DNA from: Apodemus sylvaticus
Taxonomy: Eukaryota; Chordata; Mammalia; Rodentia; Muridae
Direction: 5' to 3'
Length of the DNA: 64,000 nt
Assembly: GCF_947179515.1 (NCBI RefSeq)
Contig: NC_067485.1
Location: forward strand, 14,465,546-14,529,545
This document shows positions 63,201 through 64,000 of this stretch, piece by piece. Numbering within the stretch: position 1 is the first letter of the stretch; every line of letters begins with the position of its first letter. A model generated the notes under the pieces. The model ran no database searches. It had not been told where the DNA came from and worked only from the letters and a program-made list of their open reading frames with translations. A program made the translations under genes and the position numbers.

Positions 63201-64000
63201 AACACGATCCATACACATGTGTGATCCACAGTTTGGGGGCAGAAAGGTACAAATGTCTCTGAGGTTGGCTGATGTGAGACTTGTGGGGAGAGTAAGTCAT
63301 AGATAGTGGGCTATGTAAATGAAATATAATGTGTGTTTTAAGGAAGAACTGGGCTTTCAAGAATAACTAAGATAAGTACATACGTGGAGGAAAATATAAG
63401 CATATCAAGAGAGAAAAAATACCCCAGAAAAATAGTGTGGAAGGGACTGTGTGGTATTTAAAAACTAGTACCTGTGGCTTGGTGGGGACTTGAAGCCCAC
63501 ATCCAGAAAGGCCAAGGTCAGCAACTTCTTGGCTCCAGCTCAGTTCCATTTAAGGGTGATGACCCCGTCGGAGTGACTGACTGCAGGCCTACCGCAGAGG
63601 GACCTGTTTCCAGATTGGAAGGCAGGGCTGGTATGGTGGTGATAAGAGATTGTATTTTTATTTATTTGGTAGCGTTTTCAAGACAGAATAGCCTCTGCAT
63701 AGCTTTGGCTGTCCTGGAAAGAGATCATACTTTTGATTAAAGGTTGACAAGCTGTCTTTTGGCCTGCAGTGTCTCCCTCCTTGAAGTGGTGTCTGACGGG
63801 GTGGTGTTGTCAGAAAGAAAGCATGCTGTTAATGGCCACTGGGCTTCGTTTGAGTTGGGGAGCTACTCCTTGTAGTGGTGGCCCAGTTTGATGGACAGAA
63901 CCTTGTGTGACCTTGCCATTCTTGGGACTGTGGAAAAGACAGAAACAGCAAGCAGGTTTCTACGAGTGAGAGCAGAGATTGCCTCGCAGTTGAGGTATCT
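63201..64000. other. Repeat-poor presumed intron to window end
   Basis: Mostly non-repetitive. 63,665-63,724 ('ttcaagacagaatagcctct', 'ctttggctgtcctggaa') is a truncated reverse B1. No exon is supported. Confidence 0.4.

Overview
The window is vertebrate nuclear DNA, almost certainly from mouse (genus Mus). The evidence is the interspersed repeats: dozens of B1, B2, B3, B4/RSINE1 and ID-type SINEs, 3' ends of rodent L1 elements, and rodent DNA-transposon and LTR families. One full B1 (about 25,868-26,028) has the 'gatttctgagtt' body typical of Mus B1, and two B2 copies (12,824-13,008 and 45,981-46,166) resemble the Mm2 type. No open reading frame in the window looks like a genuine protein-coding exon. 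Nearly all six-frame ORFs lie in SINEs, simple repeats or CpG-island sequence. Repeat family names are given from recognition, not from a database search.

Layout. From 1 to about 51.5 kb the DNA is intergenic (or very long intronic) and SINE-dense, with microsatellites, a 280-bp GAA/GGA purine tract, a mariner transposase fossil (about 13.9-14.2 kb), several LTR-like sequences, an ancient L1 ORF2 fossil broken up by later SINEs (about 30.8-33.3 kb), and two nested transposon stacks (26.1-27.0 kb and 35.1-36.3 kb). Inside this part are repeat-poor islands that could be regulatory, chiefly 2.5-3.2, 15.3-16.3, 17.4-18.3, 36.3-37.4, 39.9-40.6, 44.3-45.0, 46.6-47.3 and 48.3-49.7 kb.

From about 51.6 to 58.8 kb the sequence changes sharply: young SINEs are essentially absent and CpG density rises. 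Two CTCF-like motifs (51.77 and 51.87 kb) precede a large CpG island (about 52.97-54.44 kb) with a GC-box array, an inverted CCAAT box and a plausible plus-strand splice donor at 53,933/53,934. This looks like the TATA-less promoter and untranslated first exon of a gene running rightward. A second CpG island follows at about 55.99-56.41 kb. The AT-rich, repeat-free block at 57.9-58.75 kb resembles conserved intronic enhancer DNA of a developmental gene. From about 58.9 kb to the end, SINE-rich presumed intron-1 sequence resumes. The gene itself could not be identified, because no coding exon lies in the window.
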